From NCBI GenBank assembly GCA_021732215.1, contig JAKFVL010000020.1, positions 101,673-165,672 of the forward strand: a stretch of DNA of 64,000 nt, written 5' to 3'. A program made the position numbers and the translations under genes. Source of the DNA: Hyphomicrobiales bacterium. GTDB lineage: Bacteria > Pseudomonadota > Alphaproteobacteria > Rhizobiales > Xanthobacteraceae. This document shows positions 33,806 to 43,661 of the stretch, one piece after another. The first letter of the stretch is position 1. Each line of letters opens with the position of its first letter. The notes beneath the pieces are model-generated. The model was not told the origin of the DNA. It saw only the letters and a program-made list of their open reading frames with translations, and searched no databases.

Positions 33806-35401
33806 TCAGCCGCGCTCGAGCGGGATCGCGATGAAGCGCGACCCTTCGCCGGACCGGACGCGAACCAGAACGCTATTCTTGTTCTCGTTACGCGCGGTGG
33901 CGAGCGCGTCGCGCACCTCGCCCGCGTCGGTGACGGCCTTGCCGCCAACTTCGAGAATGACGTCGCCTTCCTTCAAGCCACGATCGGCCGCAGGGCTGCG
34001 CGGCTCGACACCTGTCACGACCACACCGTCCTTGCCGGCGCCAGCGACGGAGTTAGCCGGGGCCAGCGAGAGACCAAGACGCGGGATATCCGTGCCGCGC
34101 GGCGTGGCGCGTTCGTTACGATCCGACGTCTTGGCTTCCTTCGCATTCGGCAATTCGCCAAGCGTCACGTTGACGGTCTTGTCCTGACCCTTCTGCAGCA
34201 CATTCAGCTTCACCGAATCACCAGGCGCCATGCTGCCGATCGTGCGTGCAAGTTCACGCGCATCGCGCACCGGCCTGTCGTTCACCGACGTAATGACGTC
34301 GCCCGAGCCAATGCCAGCTTTGACCGCCGGACTGTTGGCCTGCGGTTCCGCCACCAGCGCACCGGCCACCTTCTTGAGGCCGAGGTTGTCGGCTATCTCG
34401 GGAGTGACGGGTTGAATCTGGACGCCGATCCAGCCGCGGCTGACGGTGCCCTTTTCCTGCAACTGCTTGACCACAGTCTTGACGGTCGAAGCCGGGATCG
34501 CGAACGCGATGCCGACGCTGCCGCCGGACGGCGAATAGATCGCCGTGTTGACTCCCATCACGTCGCCGCCGGTATTGAATGTCGGGCCGCCCGAATTGCC
34601 CTTGTTAACCGGAGCGTCGATCTGGATAAAGTCGTCATACGGACCGGTGCCGATATCGCGGCCTCGCGCCGAAACAATGCCGGCGGTCACCGTCCCGCCA
34701 AGACCGAACGGGTTGCCGACTGCCAGCACCCAGTCACCAATGCGCGGCTGTCCTTCCGACAGCGTCGCAAACGGGAAGTCCTTGCGATCATCGACCTTGA
34801 TCAGCGCAAGATCCGTACGCGGATCGGCGCCGATGACCTTGGCGGTATAGGTCTTGCCGTCGTCGGTCGTGACTTCGACCTTGTCGGCGCCATCGACGAC
34901 ATGATTGTTGGTCACCGCATAACCGTCAGCCGAAATGAAGAAGCCTGAGCCCTGCCCGGTCATCGAAGGCCCGCGACCACCGCGCGGTCCCTGCAAGCCC
35001 GGCGGCAGGCCGTCCTGACCGCCGAAGCGGCGGAAGAAACGCTCCATCGGAGAACCTGGCGGGAACGGCGAGTCCTCGTTGTTCTTGAGATCGCCCGACT
35101 GCGTCTTCTCGGCAAGACGTACGCGCACCGAGATCACGGACGGCTTCACTCGCTCGACGATGTCGGCAAAGCCGGTCGGCTGCTCGATCTTGCGAACGTC
35201 CTTGCTCACCTGCGCATGAGCGGGAGCGACGAGGAAGTCAGAACCATGAAACGACGGGCTGATGCCATAGGCGGCAACGCCAAGTCCTGCGACTACAGAC
35301 GCCATAAGCGCGAACTTGCGGATCGAAAACAGCGAACGGCGCGGAGCTTGATAGGATGGGAAAGAAGATAACTCGGGGCGATTGGCGGGGCGCTCAGTCA
35401 T
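33806..35401 (-). CDS. degP: Do-family periplasmic serine protease/chaperone DegP
   Basis: A 531-aa HtrA protein with an N-terminal membrane anchor or signal (about residues 30-55) and a trypsin-like domain with the triad His in 'TNNHVVDGAD', Asp in 'RTDLALIKV' and Ser in 'GNSGGPTFN'. Two PDZ domains follow (about 310-400 and 430-520: 'SRGWIGVQIQPV', 'GLKEGDVILEVGG'). It degrades or refolds misfolded envelope proteins. The start at 35401 begins MTERPANRPE; the extra 14 upstream codons are not supported. It lies downstream of ccmH and upstream of a two-component pair, the same order as in Sinorhizobium (cycHJKL-degP-RR-HK-glnE). Confidence 0.95.
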   Translation of the reverse strand: MTERPANRPELSSFPSYQAPRRSLFSIRKFALMASVVAGLGVAAYGISPSFHGSDFLVAPAHAQVSKDVRKIEQPTGFADIVERVKPSVISVRVRLAEKTQSGDLKNNEDSPFPPGSPMERFFRRFGGQDGLPPGLQGPRGGRGPSMTGQGSGFFISADGYAVTNNHVVDGADKVEVTTDDGKTYTAKVIGADPRTDLALIKVDDRKDFPFATLSEGQPRIGDWVLAVGNPFGLGGTVTAGIVSARGRDIGTGPYDDFIQIDAPVNKGNSGGPTFNTGGDVMGVNTAIYSPSGGSVGIAFAIPASTVKTVVKQLQEKGTVSRGWIGVQIQPVTPEIADNLGLKKVAGALVAEPQANSPAVKAGIGSGDVITSVNDRPVRDARELARTIGSMAPGDSVKLNVLQKGQDKTVNVTLGELPNAKEAKTSDRNERATPRGTDIPRLGLSLAPANSVAGAGKDGVVVTGVEPRSPAADRGLKEGDVILEVGGKAVTDAGEVRDALATARNENKNSVLVRVRSGEGSRFIAIPLERG

Positions 35402-35559
35402 TCGAAATCTCCAAGGACCAGAATGTCGTGGTGCAATGCGCACCGTGTGGTCTGAAGATGGGGAACGCAGCCTTACCGCGCACTGACCGGGGAATTAATC
35501 TTTCGTAATATTGGCGGCGGCTGAATCGCTGCCAGAGGTCATGTGAAGAATGCCGGGAA

Positions 35560-36057
35560 TCAGGGCCGCCGCTGGCCCGCTCCCGGTTCCGCGCTCATCA
35601 GCTTTTCCAGCTTCGCTTTCTCTTCCAGTGTCAGTGCGAGCGCGGGACTGTCGGACGAACTCGTTGATCGTCTGCGCCGCATATGGACCCACAATGCCAG
35701 CGCGCCGCAGACCAATACCAACGGCGAAATCAGCCAGAGCAGGAGAGTCTCGCGGCTGATCCGGGGCTTCAGCAGGACGAATTCGCCATAGCGGGCGACA
35801 AGAAAATCAGTCACCTGTGAATCGCTATCGCCCGCCGCGATGCGCTCCCGCACCAGAAGACGCAGATCGCGGGCGAGCGGCGCATCGGAATCGTCGATCG
35901 ACTGGTTCTGACAAACCATGCAGCGGTATTCGCGCGACAGCGCCCTCGCCCGCGCTTCCTTGGCCGGGTCGCTCATGATCTCGTCGGGCTGCACAGCGAA
36001 AGCAACCGGCGAAACCGCCAACATCGCAATCAGCAGAAATGCAAGAAGCCGCGGCAT
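35560..36057 (-). CDS. ccmH: Cytochrome c-type biogenesis protein CcmH/CycL
   Basis: A 165-aa membrane-anchored thioredoxin-related protein. Signal peptide, then the heme-lyase Cys motif 'YRCMVCQNQSIDDSDAPLA' (C-x2-C) and a C-terminal TM segment near residues 105-125. It keeps apocytochrome CxxCH thiols reduced for heme attachment in the periplasm. The start lies two bases after the ccmF stop, so it belongs to the ccmI-E-F-H operon. Confidence 0.96.
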   Translation of the reverse strand: MPRLLAFLLIAMLAVSPVAFAVQPDEIMSDPAKEARARALSREYRCMVCQNQSIDDSDAPLARDLRLLVRERIAAGDSDSQVTDFLVARYGEFVLLKPRISRETLLLWLISPLVLVCGALALWVHMRRRRSTSSSDSPALALTLEEKAKLEKLMSAEPGAGQRRP

Positions 36058-36059
36058 CG

Positions 36060-38042
36060 CTACTCCGCCGGTTGCAGGTCGTGCGGGGCTCTCGCAGGCT
36101 TGGGCGCTCCAACACGCAGCCGGCGATCCGACAGCGACAGCAGTCCGCCAAACGCCATCAGCATCGGTCCGAACCAGATCAGCAGCACCAAGGGCTTGTA
36201 ATAGATGCGCACAGCGATCGCGCCATCCGCACCGGCTTCGCCGAGCGAAATATAGAGTTGACTGGCGCCGCGCGTCAGGAGCGCAGCTTCCGTGGTCGAC
36301 ATGCCGCGTGTGGCGAAGTTGCGTTTCGATGGCGACATGGTTCCGACGACTTGCCCATCGCGCGACACCACGAACTGGGCGATCTGCTCGCGATAATTTG
36401 GCCCCTGCCGCTGCACCAGACTATCGAGCCGTACCGAATAGCTCGCGATCGCCGCGGTGTCGTTCGGCTTCATGGAAGCGATCCGCTCGGAATTCCAAGT
36501 CGTTTCGCAGACGATCCCGATCAGCGCGACGCCGAGCCCGGCATGAGCAAACGCAGTGCCCCAGTTCGAGCGCGGCAGACCGGCTGCGCGATGCATGGCC
36601 GTGCGGAACGGCACGCGCAGCAAACCGATACGTTCGGCCAGCTCGCTGATTGCCGCCACGATCACGAAGACAGCGAGGCCGATCGCGAGCGGTGCGAGCA
36701 CCGGTCCACCTTTGACCCACGCCCACACAAGTGCGACGGCCATCAGCGCCGCAACTCCGGCCGCGAACAGGCGCTGCGCCGCGGCCAGCAGATCGCCACG
36801 CTTCCAGGCCAGCAGCGGCCCGAACGGAACGGCGATCAGGAGCGGTACGAACAACGGCCCGAACGTCAGATTGAAGAACGGAGCACCGACCGAAATCTTG
36901 TCGCCCGTGAGAACCTCCAGTCCGAGCGGATAAAGCGTCCCGACCAGCACCGTGACGCACGCGGTTGTCAGGAACAGATTGTTGAGCACCAGCGCGCCTT
37001 CGCGCGAGATCGGCGCGAACAATCCGCCCTGACGCAACGACGGCGCGCGCCAGGCATAAAGCGCAAGACTGCCACCGATGAACAAACACAGGATCAGCAG
37101 GATGAAAACGCCGCGACTCGGATCGGATGCGAACGTATGCACCGACGTCAGCACGCCGGAGCGCACGAGGAACGTGCCGAGCAGCGAGAGCGAGAAGGTA
37201 ACGATCGCAAGAAGGATGGTCCAGACTTTCAGCGCATTGCGCTTTTCCATCACCACGGCCGAATGCAGCAGCGCCGTGCCGGAGAGCCACGGCATCAGCG
37301 AGGCATTCTCCACCGGGTCCCAGAACCACCAGCCGCCCCAGCCGAGTTCGTAATAGGCCCAGTAGGAGCCCATCGCGATGCCGAGGGTCAGGAAAACCCA
37401 CGCCATCAGCGTCCACGGCCGTACCCAGCGCGCCCACGCCGCGTCGATCCGGCCTTCGATCAAGGCTGCGACGGCAAAGGAGAACGAGATCGAAAAGCCG
37501 ACATAGCCGAGATAGAGCATCGGCGGATGGATCGCGAGACCGATGTCCTGCAGGATCGGATTGAGATCGCGGCCCTCGATCGGCGGCGAGACGATCCGCA
37601 GAAACGGATTCGAAGTCGCCAGAATGAAGAAATAGAAGGCCGCCGCGATCCAGCCTTGAACCGCGAGCACGCGCGCGCGCAAGGACAGCGGCAGATTGTT
37701 GCCGAAGGCCGCGACCATCGCGCCGAACAGCGCGAGAATCAGAACCCACAGCAGCATCGAGCCTTCGTGGTTACCCCACACGCCGGTGATCTTGTAGAGC
37801 AGCGGCTTCAGCGAGTGCGAATTCTCGAACACGTTGACGACGGAGAAATCCGAGGTCACATGCAGCATCGTCAGCGCGCCGAAAGAGAGGGTCACGAACA
37901 GCAACTGCGCAAGCGCCGACGAGCGGGCAACGTTCATCAGCCCGCTATCGCGCCAGCGCGCACCGAGCATCGGCACGATCGATTGAACGATCGCAAGTCC
38001 GAGCGCGAGAACCAGCGCGTAGTGCCCGGCTTCGGCGATCAC
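36060..38042 (-). CDS. ccmF: Cytochrome c heme lyase subunit CcmF/CycK
   Basis: A 660-aa polytopic inner-membrane protein with about 15 hydrophobic segments. The heme-handling tryptophan-rich WWD motif appears as '[20 protein letters not shown]', with '[18 protein letters not shown]' nearby and conserved membrane His residues. With CcmH and CcmI it ligates heme to apocytochromes c. Its start overlaps the ccmE stop by four bases, indicating translational coupling. Confidence 0.97.
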   Translation of the reverse strand: MIAEAGHYALVLALGLAIVQSIVPMLGARWRDSGLMNVARSSALAQLLFVTLSFGALTMLHVTSDFSVVNVFENSHSLKPLLYKITGVWGNHEGSMLLWVLILALFGAMVAAFGNNLPLSLRARVLAVQGWIAAAFYFFILATSNPFLRIVSPPIEGRDLNPILQDIGLAIHPPMLYLGYVGFSISFSFAVAALIEGRIDAAWARWVRPWTLMAWVFLTLGIAMGSYWAYYELGWGGWWFWDPVENASLMPWLSGTALLHSAVVMEKRNALKVWTILLAIVTFSLSLLGTFLVRSGVLTSVHTFASDPSRGVFILLILCLFIGGSLALYAWRAPSLRQGGLFAPISREGALVLNNLFLTTACVTVLVGTLYPLGLEVLTGDKISVGAPFFNLTFGPLFVPLLIAVPFGPLLAWKRGDLLAAAQRLFAAGVAALMAVALVWAWVKGGPVLAPLAIGLAVFVIVAAISELAERIGLLRVPFRTAMHRAAGLPRSNWGTAFAHAGLGVALIGIVCETTWNSERIASMKPNDTAAIASYSVRLDSLVQRQGPNYREQIAQFVVSRDGQVVGTMSPSKRNFATRGMSTTEAALLTRGASQLYISLGEAGADGAIAVRIYYKPLVLLIWFGPMLMAFGGLLSLSDRRLRVGAPKPARAPHDLQPAE

Positions 38043-38500
38043 TTCGCGGCTCCCGGCTTTGCGCCATAGTCGTCCTTCCAGTGCCCCTGCTTCTTCAGGG
38101 CATCGGCGACTTCTTTCGGCATGTAATTCTCGTCATGCTTGGCGAGCACGGTGTCGGCGCGGAAAACGCCGGAGGCGTCCAGTGCGCCTTCGGAAATGAT
38201 GCCTTGCCCTTCCCGGAACAGATCGGGAAGAATTCCTTTGTAGGTCACTGGCAATGTTGCTGTGCCGTCGGTGACCTTGAAGCTGACGGCAAGATTATCG
38301 CCGCGCGTCAGCGAGCCCTGCTCCACCAGCCCGCCCAGACGAAACCGTTTGCCTGGCGGAATCTGCTTCTCGGCCGCCACCGCAGGCGTCGTGAAGAATA
38401 CAATGGAATCTCGCAGCGCATTGAGCACGAGCGCCGCCGCGATCGCCAGCACCGCGAGTGCTCCGCCGATCATCGTCAGCCGCCGCTGCTTCCTCGTCAT
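38039..38500 (-). CDS. ccmE: Cytochrome c maturation heme chaperone CcmE/CycJ
   Basis: A 153-aa periplasmic chaperone anchored by an N-terminal TM (about residues 8-30). It has an OB-fold and the heme-binding '[10 protein letters not shown]' (His covalently holds heme, with the conserved Tyr). It passes heme from CcmC to CcmF. It overlaps ccmF and lies three bases after the ccmI stop. Confidence 0.96.
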   Translation of the reverse strand: MTRKQRRLTMIGGALAVLAIAAALVLNALRDSIVFFTTPAVAAEKQIPPGKRFRLGGLVEQGSLTRGDNLAVSFKVTDGTATLPVTYKGILPDLFREGQGIISEGALDASGVFRADTVLAKHDENYMPKEVADALKKQGHWKDDYGAKPGAAK

Positions 38501-38503
38501 ATC

Positions 38504-39622
38504 TTACCCGCCGATTCCGAGTTGCTTGACGCCGTCGTTGAGTTCGCGGAGCCGCTGCTCGTCCTTCTCGAATATGCGCTGCGCATCGCTCACCGCTTGT
38601 CGCGCGGTTTCATTCTCGCCCAACACCATATAGGCGCGCACCAGCCTCAACCAGCCCTGCACATCGTTGCCGTCCTGCTTCAACCGCGTTGCGAGGCGAT
38701 CGACCATGCCGCGCACCATCACATTGCGATCGGTTTCGTTCAGATCTTTCGCCGCGGCGATATCGTCGGCAGTCGGACCCGGTGCGTCATTTCGTTGCGC
38801 AACCGATCCGCCGGCCTGTGACAACGCCGCCTGCACGAGCGGCCGCCACGGTGCATCCGCCGGCGCACTGTCGAGCATGGCCTGCCATATCTTTCGCGCG
38901 TCGTCCGTGCGGCCATCCTGATCTGCGGCGACACCCAGAAAATAGCGCGACTTTATGTCCTGATTGTCGAGCGCCACTGCGCGCTCGAATTCTTTCTTGG
39001 CATCGGCACTAATCACGCCGCCTGCCGCCGCAGACAGTGCTTCGCCGAGATCGGCGTGGCGCGATGCGCTCTCGCCCTTGTAGGCGATGATGTTTCGAAA
39101 CGCCTTCGCCGCATCCTCGTAGCGGCCGAGCTTGAACAGGACAGGCGCCAGCACTTCCCATCCGCGCGCGTCAGACGGATTTTTCTCCAGATGCGCTTCG
39201 ACCTGCCCGACCAGACGATCGAGCGACGCCGTCGAGATTTCGGCACGCTGCCGCTCGGCCAGAGGAAAATCGCCGAGCGACGGCGAACCGAATGTGAGGT
39301 AAAGACCGGCCGCGAGCGCTGGCAGTCCCGCGAGCGCCACAACCGCAACCGCGCGGCGCGCCGTGATATGCACGGAAGATGACGTTTCAGGCGCCGCTTC
39401 GGACGCAGCAATCATCCGCCGGCCGATTTCGACCCGGGCCGCCTCCGCATCCGGTGAGGCGATGAGGCCTGCCATGGCATCGCGATCCACTTCGGCCAGC
39501 TGGTCACGATAGACGGCAAGCTCGCTGCCGGAGGGCGAGAACTTGCCACCGCGGCTGAGCGGCCAAAGCACGGCGAACGCCGCCAGCGCCGTCATCAGTC
39601 CGAGCACAAACCAGAGTGCCAT
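38504..39622 (-). CDS. ccmI: Cytochrome c biogenesis TPR protein CcmI/CycH
   Basis: A 372-aa protein with two N-terminal TM segments (residues about 3-25 and 100-120), the second leading into a periplasmic TPR region ('RGWEVLAPVLFKLGRYEDAAKAF' type repeats at about 160-350). CcmI holds apocytochrome C-termini for the heme lyase. The start at 39622 begins MALWFVLGLM; the ORF's 15 upstream codons are unlikely. First gene of the leftward ccmI-E-F-H operon. Confidence 0.95.
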   Translation of the reverse strand: MALWFVLGLMTALAAFAVLWPLSRGGKFSPSGSELAVYRDQLAEVDRDAMAGLIASPDAEAARVEIGRRMIAASEAAPETSSSVHITARRAVAVVALAGLPALAAGLYLTFGSPSLGDFPLAERQRAEISTASLDRLVGQVEAHLEKNPSDARGWEVLAPVLFKLGRYEDAAKAFRNIIAYKGESASRHADLGEALSAAAGGVISADAKKEFERAVALDNQDIKSRYFLGVAADQDGRTDDARKIWQAMLDSAPADAPWRPLVQAALSQAGGSVAQRNDAPGPTADDIAAAKDLNETDRNVMVRGMVDRLATRLKQDGNDVQGWLRLVRAYMVLGENETARQAVSDAQRIFEKDEQRLRELNDGVKQLGIGG

Positions 39623-39705
39623 TTTCGGAGCGTTCCAGCAGGGTTCCAGAGATCCGATCCGCGCCAAAAAACGCGCGAGTCCACTGCCTTACACCATGGC
39701 AGGAA

Positions 39706-39723
39706 GGCCGCCGCAAGGCGGCC
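39706..39723 (-). terminator. GC-rich hairpin between the 462-aa gene and ccmI
   Basis: GGCCGCC-GCAA-GGCGGCC forms a tight 7-bp stem about 50 nt past the stop of the 462-aa gene. The following sequence is only weakly T-rich leftward, so termination is uncertain. Confidence 0.4.
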
Positions 39724-39771
39724 CTGTATGACTTTTTGGGGAGACGGACCGGCGGGGTCAGGACGCCGACG

Positions 39772-41160
39772 CTAACCTGCCTTGGGGGCGGCCTTGCGTT
39801 CAACGTAGACGGCATTGTCGGCCGCCTTGCCCATCAGCGACGCATAGTCGAGACCGAACAGGATTTCGCAGAACCGCACAGCCGCATCGACTTGCATCTT
39901 TCGGAAAGCCCGCACGCGCGGATCGGGTGTCCGCAGAGAGGCGACCAGCGCCTCGGTCGATTGCTCGACGTAATGCTGCAACTCCGAATAGGTGCGCAGC
40001 GTCACCTCGTTGATCGCCAGTTCGCTCGCATAGTTGCGGCAGGTGGCGACGAAATCGATCAAGGCCACGGTCTCGTCCACATCGACCGGATCGATCCGGG
40101 ATGCTGCGGTAATGTCCTTGTCGGGCCGCTGACGCAACAAGCGCCGGACCCGTCCGGACGTGCTTTCGATCTCGGATTTCAAGGCGCTCGAGACCTCGAC
40201 ACGGATCGAGGCAAGCTGCCGGCCCCAGGCTGAATCGCTTCGGATGTCGAGCTCGGTTCTCAGGCCCCGAACGCCGTCATGAACGGTCTTGAGATGATTG
40301 GAGATATCGTCGAAGCGGCCGCGCTTGATGTCGGCGCGCAGGTGCGAAGCCACGCCGGCGAGGTCGTGGATCGCCATGGTCACAGCGACTCCGAAAGGCG
40401 TGGCGACGACGCGGAATTCGTCATCGGAACCGGCCATTTTTATTGCCAGCCGGACGATCTGCCAGGCGGCGCCGAGCCGCTGCGTCACTAACGATAGAGC
40501 GAACGGCAGCACGAGGCTCGACTGCAGTGACGGCACGTTCAACACTTCCATGGTCGCAGCGATTTGGGCATCCCCAAACGCACGCATGAGCCGCGGCAGT
40601 TTGTTGCCGAGCACCTCGAGCGCGTCGCGCGCACCGAGAACCGCACCGACCTGCGTCAGGTCTTCGACAACGCTCGGCGCGCCGATACGCCCCAGCGACC
40701 GGCTGTCCGGTCCGCCGGACGTTATCGCTGCAATCGCGCCGGCAGCGGCAGCTTGGAAAGACCGGATCGCCGGCTCAATACCAGCCGCGTGTTCGGCCGC
40801 CTGCGCCAGCGCAGTGTCGAACTTGATCGCCTCATCAGGTATCCCGTCGCGGATCAGCCATTGCCAAATCGGCGTCAAGGAGGCCCGCCGGATGCGGCCG
40901 GGGCCAGCGGCATTGCTTTCGACGAGGAACGGCTCTAGCGGCTGAAATACCAGACGCGAGGGATCTTCCGTCCCGCGGGACCGCTCGTTGTCGTCCGACT
41001 GCCGCACGATTTTGCGAAGTTGTTCAAGCACGAGGTTGGGGACGGTGGCATCTTCGCCCCGCTCGATCGCGCGCTCGAACTCCCGCATCAGCAGCGCCTG
41101 CGATTGAGGCGGCAGCTGTGCCAGGAAATCCTTCAGCCGGTCGATCGCGTTTGACCCCAT
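39772..41160 (-). CDS. Conserved helical protein of unknown function
   Basis: A 462-aa protein with no signal peptide or convincing TM segment. It begins with a helix 'AIDRLKDFLAQLPPQSQALL', then 'ERAIERGED', a likely N-terminal docking region, and is almost wholly alpha-helical with a coiled-coil-like part near residues 270-340. No family was recognised. It sits between feuQ and the ccm operon on the same strand. A TTAA-N7-TTTA sequence at 41217-41231 upstream resembles a degenerate CtrA site. Codon use looks like its neighbours, so it is a resident gene. Confidence 0.7.
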   Translation of the reverse strand: MGSNAIDRLKDFLAQLPPQSQALLMREFERAIERGEDATVPNLVLEQLRKIVRQSDDNERSRGTEDPSRLVFQPLEPFLVESNAAGPGRIRRASLTPIWQWLIRDGIPDEAIKFDTALAQAAEHAAGIEPAIRSFQAAAAGAIAAITSGGPDSRSLGRIGAPSVVEDLTQVGAVLGARDALEVLGNKLPRLMRAFGDAQIAATMEVLNVPSLQSSLVLPFALSLVTQRLGAAWQIVRLAIKMAGSDDEFRVVATPFGVAVTMAIHDLAGVASHLRADIKRGRFDDISNHLKTVHDGVRGLRTELDIRSDSAWGRQLASIRVEVSSALKSEIESTSGRVRRLLRQRPDKDITAASRIDPVDVDETVALIDFVATCRNYASELAINEVTLRTYSELQHYVEQSTEALVASLRTPDPRVRAFRKMQVDAAVRFCEILFGLDYASLMGKAADNAVYVERKAAPKAG

Positions 41161-41297
41161 GTGTCATGACCCGTTGGCGCGCGCACGCACCCATCGGGTG
41201 TATTATCAACGCCAGCGTTAAGAACCCGTTTAGGAACAGGGAGTTGGAAGGGCTGGAAGCCGGGATTTCGGGTCGTTCGGGACTACAAAAAGCGTGG

Positions 41298-42695
41298 CTA
41301 TGCCCCCGGCAGCATTAGCTCGGCCCTAAGCCCGCCGGTCGGGGCGGTTCCGAGCGTCAGCCGGCCGCGGTAAAGCGAGGCCAGTTCGACCACGATCGAC
41401 AGCCCGAGACCTGATCCGGGCTTGGATTCATCGAGGCGCTGCCCCCGGCGAGCCACTTTGTCGCGCTCCTCGGGTGACAGCCCCTGCCCGTCGTCGTCGA
41501 CAATGATCCGGACGGCCGGGTCGAGATCGCTATCCGGCACCCGTTCGGACAGGACTTCGATCAGCACCCGCTGCTGCGCCCATTTGCAGGCGTTATCGAC
41601 GAGGTTGCCGGCCATCTCCTCGAGATCCTGCCGCTCACCGCGAAATTTCACGTCGTCCGGCATCTCGACCTCGATGATGATGCCGCGCTCGCGGTGAATT
41701 TTCTCCATGGTCCGGCGCAGCGCCTCGATCACCGGCGCGACATCGGTGACGCTGGCGACCGTGGTGACGCGCGCGGCGATGCGGGCGCGTTCGAGATGAT
41801 GGGCGACCTGATCGCGCATAACATCCGCCTGCTCCAGTACTTTCGAGGCGAACGGATCGCTGCCGTGCGCCGCAGCTTCGTTCACGATGACCGACAGCGG
41901 CGTCTTGATCGCATGCGCGAGATTGCCGACGTGCGTGCGCGCACGCTCGACGATTTCGCGGTTGGCGTCGATCAGGGCATTGGTCTCGCGCGCCAGCGGC
42001 GCGATCTCCAGCGGGAATCGACCTTCCAGCCGCTCCGCGCGGCCGGAGCGGATATCGGCCAGCGACTGCGAGATGCGCTTCAGCGGCGCGAGCCCATAAC
42101 GGACCTGAAAGATGGTGGTGATGATCAGGCCGATGCTGAGCGCCAGAAATGTTCCGCCGAGATAAAAGTCGAACGCTCTCGTCTCCTCGAAAATCTCGCT
42201 GGCATCGCCGCCGACAGTCACGAGAAAACGTCCGTCGCCGCCGAGATCAACCTGCCGTTCCGCGGTGCGCAGGCGCTGGTCCTCCGGTCCGGTGATGTAG
42301 CCGATGCGCAGGCCAGCCGCGTTGAGTTCGATCGCTTCATCCTCGAGCTTGGGGAGTTTCTTGTCCCACAGCGAGCGCGACGCGCGAACGTCTTCCTTGG
42401 CGCCGTCGATGCGCGTGATCTGCCAGTACCAGCCCGACAGCGGCAATTCGAACAGCGGCTCGCCGAGAGATTGACTGTCGCGCTCGCTGGAATCGTCGGG
42501 AGTTCCGATCTCGGCAATCAGCGTGCGGAGATAAAGGTTGAGGCGGCGATCGAACGACCGCTCGGAGGCCTGACGATAGACCGACGACAGCGTGATCCCG
42601 GTGATAACAAGAATGACCACCACCCAGGCAGTTGCCGACAGAAACAGGCGGGTGGCGAGTGAACTAGTACCCGGTTTTCGAAGTTCGTGTATCAT
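41298..42695 (-). CDS. feuQ: Sensor histidine kinase FeuQ-like
   Basis: A 465-aa membrane kinase with TM1 (about residues 18-40), a periplasmic domain of about 130 residues, TM2 (about 172-195), a HAMP region, the variant H-box 'NLAHAIKTPLSVIVNEA' and an HATPase with 'NLVDNACKWAQQ' and 'GSGLGLSIVVELA'. It pairs with the regulator encoded just upstream. In Rhizobium/Sinorhizobium FeuP/FeuQ lie next to cycHJKL, which supports the name; there they regulate envelope and cyclic glucan export genes. The first about ten codons lie inside a palindromic element (42666-42737), so the N-terminus may be shaped by that insertion. Confidence 0.85.
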   Translation of the reverse strand: MIHELRKPGTSSLATRLFLSATAWVVVILVITGITLSSVYRQASERSFDRRLNLYLRTLIAEIGTPDDSSERDSQSLGEPLFELPLSGWYWQITRIDGAKEDVRASRSLWDKKLPKLEDEAIELNAAGLRIGYITGPEDQRLRTAERQVDLGGDGRFLVTVGGDASEIFEETRAFDFYLGGTFLALSIGLIITTIFQVRYGLAPLKRISQSLADIRSGRAERLEGRFPLEIAPLARETNALIDANREIVERARTHVGNLAHAIKTPLSVIVNEAAAHGSDPFASKVLEQADVMRDQVAHHLERARIAARVTTVASVTDVAPVIEALRRTMEKIHRERGIIIEVEMPDDVKFRGERQDLEEMAGNLVDNACKWAQQRVLIEVLSERVPDSDLDPAVRIIVDDDGQGLSPEERDKVARRGQRLDESKPGSGLGLSIVVELASLYRGRLTLGTAPTGGLRAELMLPGA

Positions 42696-42737
42696 CGCAG
42701 CGAAATCTTACACGAACTTAGAAAACCAAAGGGTACT
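42666..42737. repeat. Palindromic element 1, spanning the feuQ start
   Basis: A nearly perfect inverted repeat. Its inner arms, 42681-42691 and 42709-42719, match exactly over 11 bp, and GGTTTTC/GAAAACC and outer AGTACCC/GGGTACT extend it with one mismatch and a 3-nt bulge. The 17-nt loop contains the feuQ start codon. It shares end sequences and arm similarity with the next palindrome. Confidence 0.7.
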
Positions 42738-42829
42738 GGCAAAATAAAAATTATAGTACCGCTTTCGATCTGAAGTTCCTGAAGATGGACTCGCAGCGAA
42801 CGGTGCAGGAACTTCAGATCGGCGGTACT
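42738..42829 (-). terminator. Palindromic element 2: hairpin plus U-rich tract after feuP
   Basis: Arms 42767-42781 and 42806-42820 match exactly over 15 bp and are bounded by AGTACC (42755) and GGTACT (42824), the latter overlapping the feuP stop. Leftward RNA continues into an A/U-rich stretch (42738-42754). It could act as an intrinsic terminator or attenuator between feuP and feuQ. Confidence 0.55.
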
Positions 42830-43499
42830 ATCGCGCATCGGCCGGCGGTGCGAGCAGATAGCCCAGTCCGCGCACCGTCTGGATGATATCGGCATCCAGC
42901 TTCTTGCGAATACGTCCGACGAACACCTCTATGGTGTTGGAGTCGCGGTCGAAGTCCTGATCGTAGAGATGCTCGACCAGTTCGGTACGCGACACCACAC
43001 GGCCGGCGTGATGCATCAGATAAGCCAGCAACCGATATTCGTGCGACGTCATCTTGACCGGATTGCCGCCGACACTGACGCGATTGGTGCGCGTATCGAG
43101 CGTCACCGGCCCGCAAGTCAGCTCGCTCTGCGCGTGCCCCGCAGAACGGCGCAGCAGGGCGCGGATACGCGCCAGAATTTCTTCGAGATGAAACGGTTTC
43201 GCGACATAGTCGTCGGCGCCGGCATCGAAGCCTTGCACCTTGTCGCTCCACCGATCACGCGCGGTCAGGATCAGCACGGGCATGGAGCGCCCGTTGCGCC
43301 GCCAGGCCTCCAGCACCGAAATGCCATCCATCTTCGGCAATCCGATGTCGAGCACCACTGCGTCATACGGTTCGCTGTCGCCGAGGAAGTGCCCCTCCTC
43401 GCCGTCGAATGCCCGATCGACGACATAGCCCGCGTCCGACAGGGCAGCCGTGAGCTGACGGTTGAGGTCGGGATCGTCTTCCACGACAAGCAGGCGCAA
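42828..43499 (-). CDS. feuP: OmpR-family response regulator FeuP-like
   Basis: A 223-aa regulator. The receiver has 'LLVVEDDPDLN', the phospho-acceptor in 'VVLDIGLPKMDG' and the Lys in 'VAKPFHLEEILARIRALL'. The C-terminal winged helix has 'SHEYRLLAYLMHHAGRVVSR' and 'IEVFVGRIRKKLD'. A TTG at 43499 (giving M-RLLVVEDD) with GGAG seven bases upstream is preferred to an ATG at 43610, which adds 37 atypical residues. It lies upstream of feuQ, with the two palindromes between. The GTA lysis genes begin 162 nt upstream. Confidence 0.87.
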   Translation of the reverse strand: MRLLVVEDDPDLNRQLTAALSDAGYVVDRAFDGEEGHFLGDSEPYDAVVLDIGLPKMDGISVLEAWRRNGRSMPVLILTARDRWSDKVQGFDAGADDYVAKPFHLEEILARIRALLRRSAGHAQSELTCGPVTLDTRTNRVSVGGNPVKMTSHEYRLLAYLMHHAGRVVSRTELVEHLYDQDFDRDSNTIEVFVGRIRKKLDADIIQTVRGLGYLLAPPADAR

Positions 43500-43661
43500 T
43501 TGCGGTCTCCGCGAACACAACCGGCCGATCGCCGGCAAACAAGTCGCCGGCACTTGCCGACTCAGATCACGCTCGGCCGCGATCATACAGCGGCCTTCGA
43601 ACGTACCCAAGTTGATCTATCGCGGAGTGAACGCACAATGAATGCCCGATGCTTCCAAACG

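Noticed and set aside
33662..34948. 428-aa open frame on the plus strand
   Set aside because: Antisense to degP, whose catalytic and PDZ motifs are intact; the plus-strand product has no recognisable motif.
36039..38069. 676-aa open frame on the plus strand
   Set aside because: It is exactly antisense to ccmF, has a composition rich in Arg/Gln/His/Glu typical of a high-GC shadow frame, and shows no domain.
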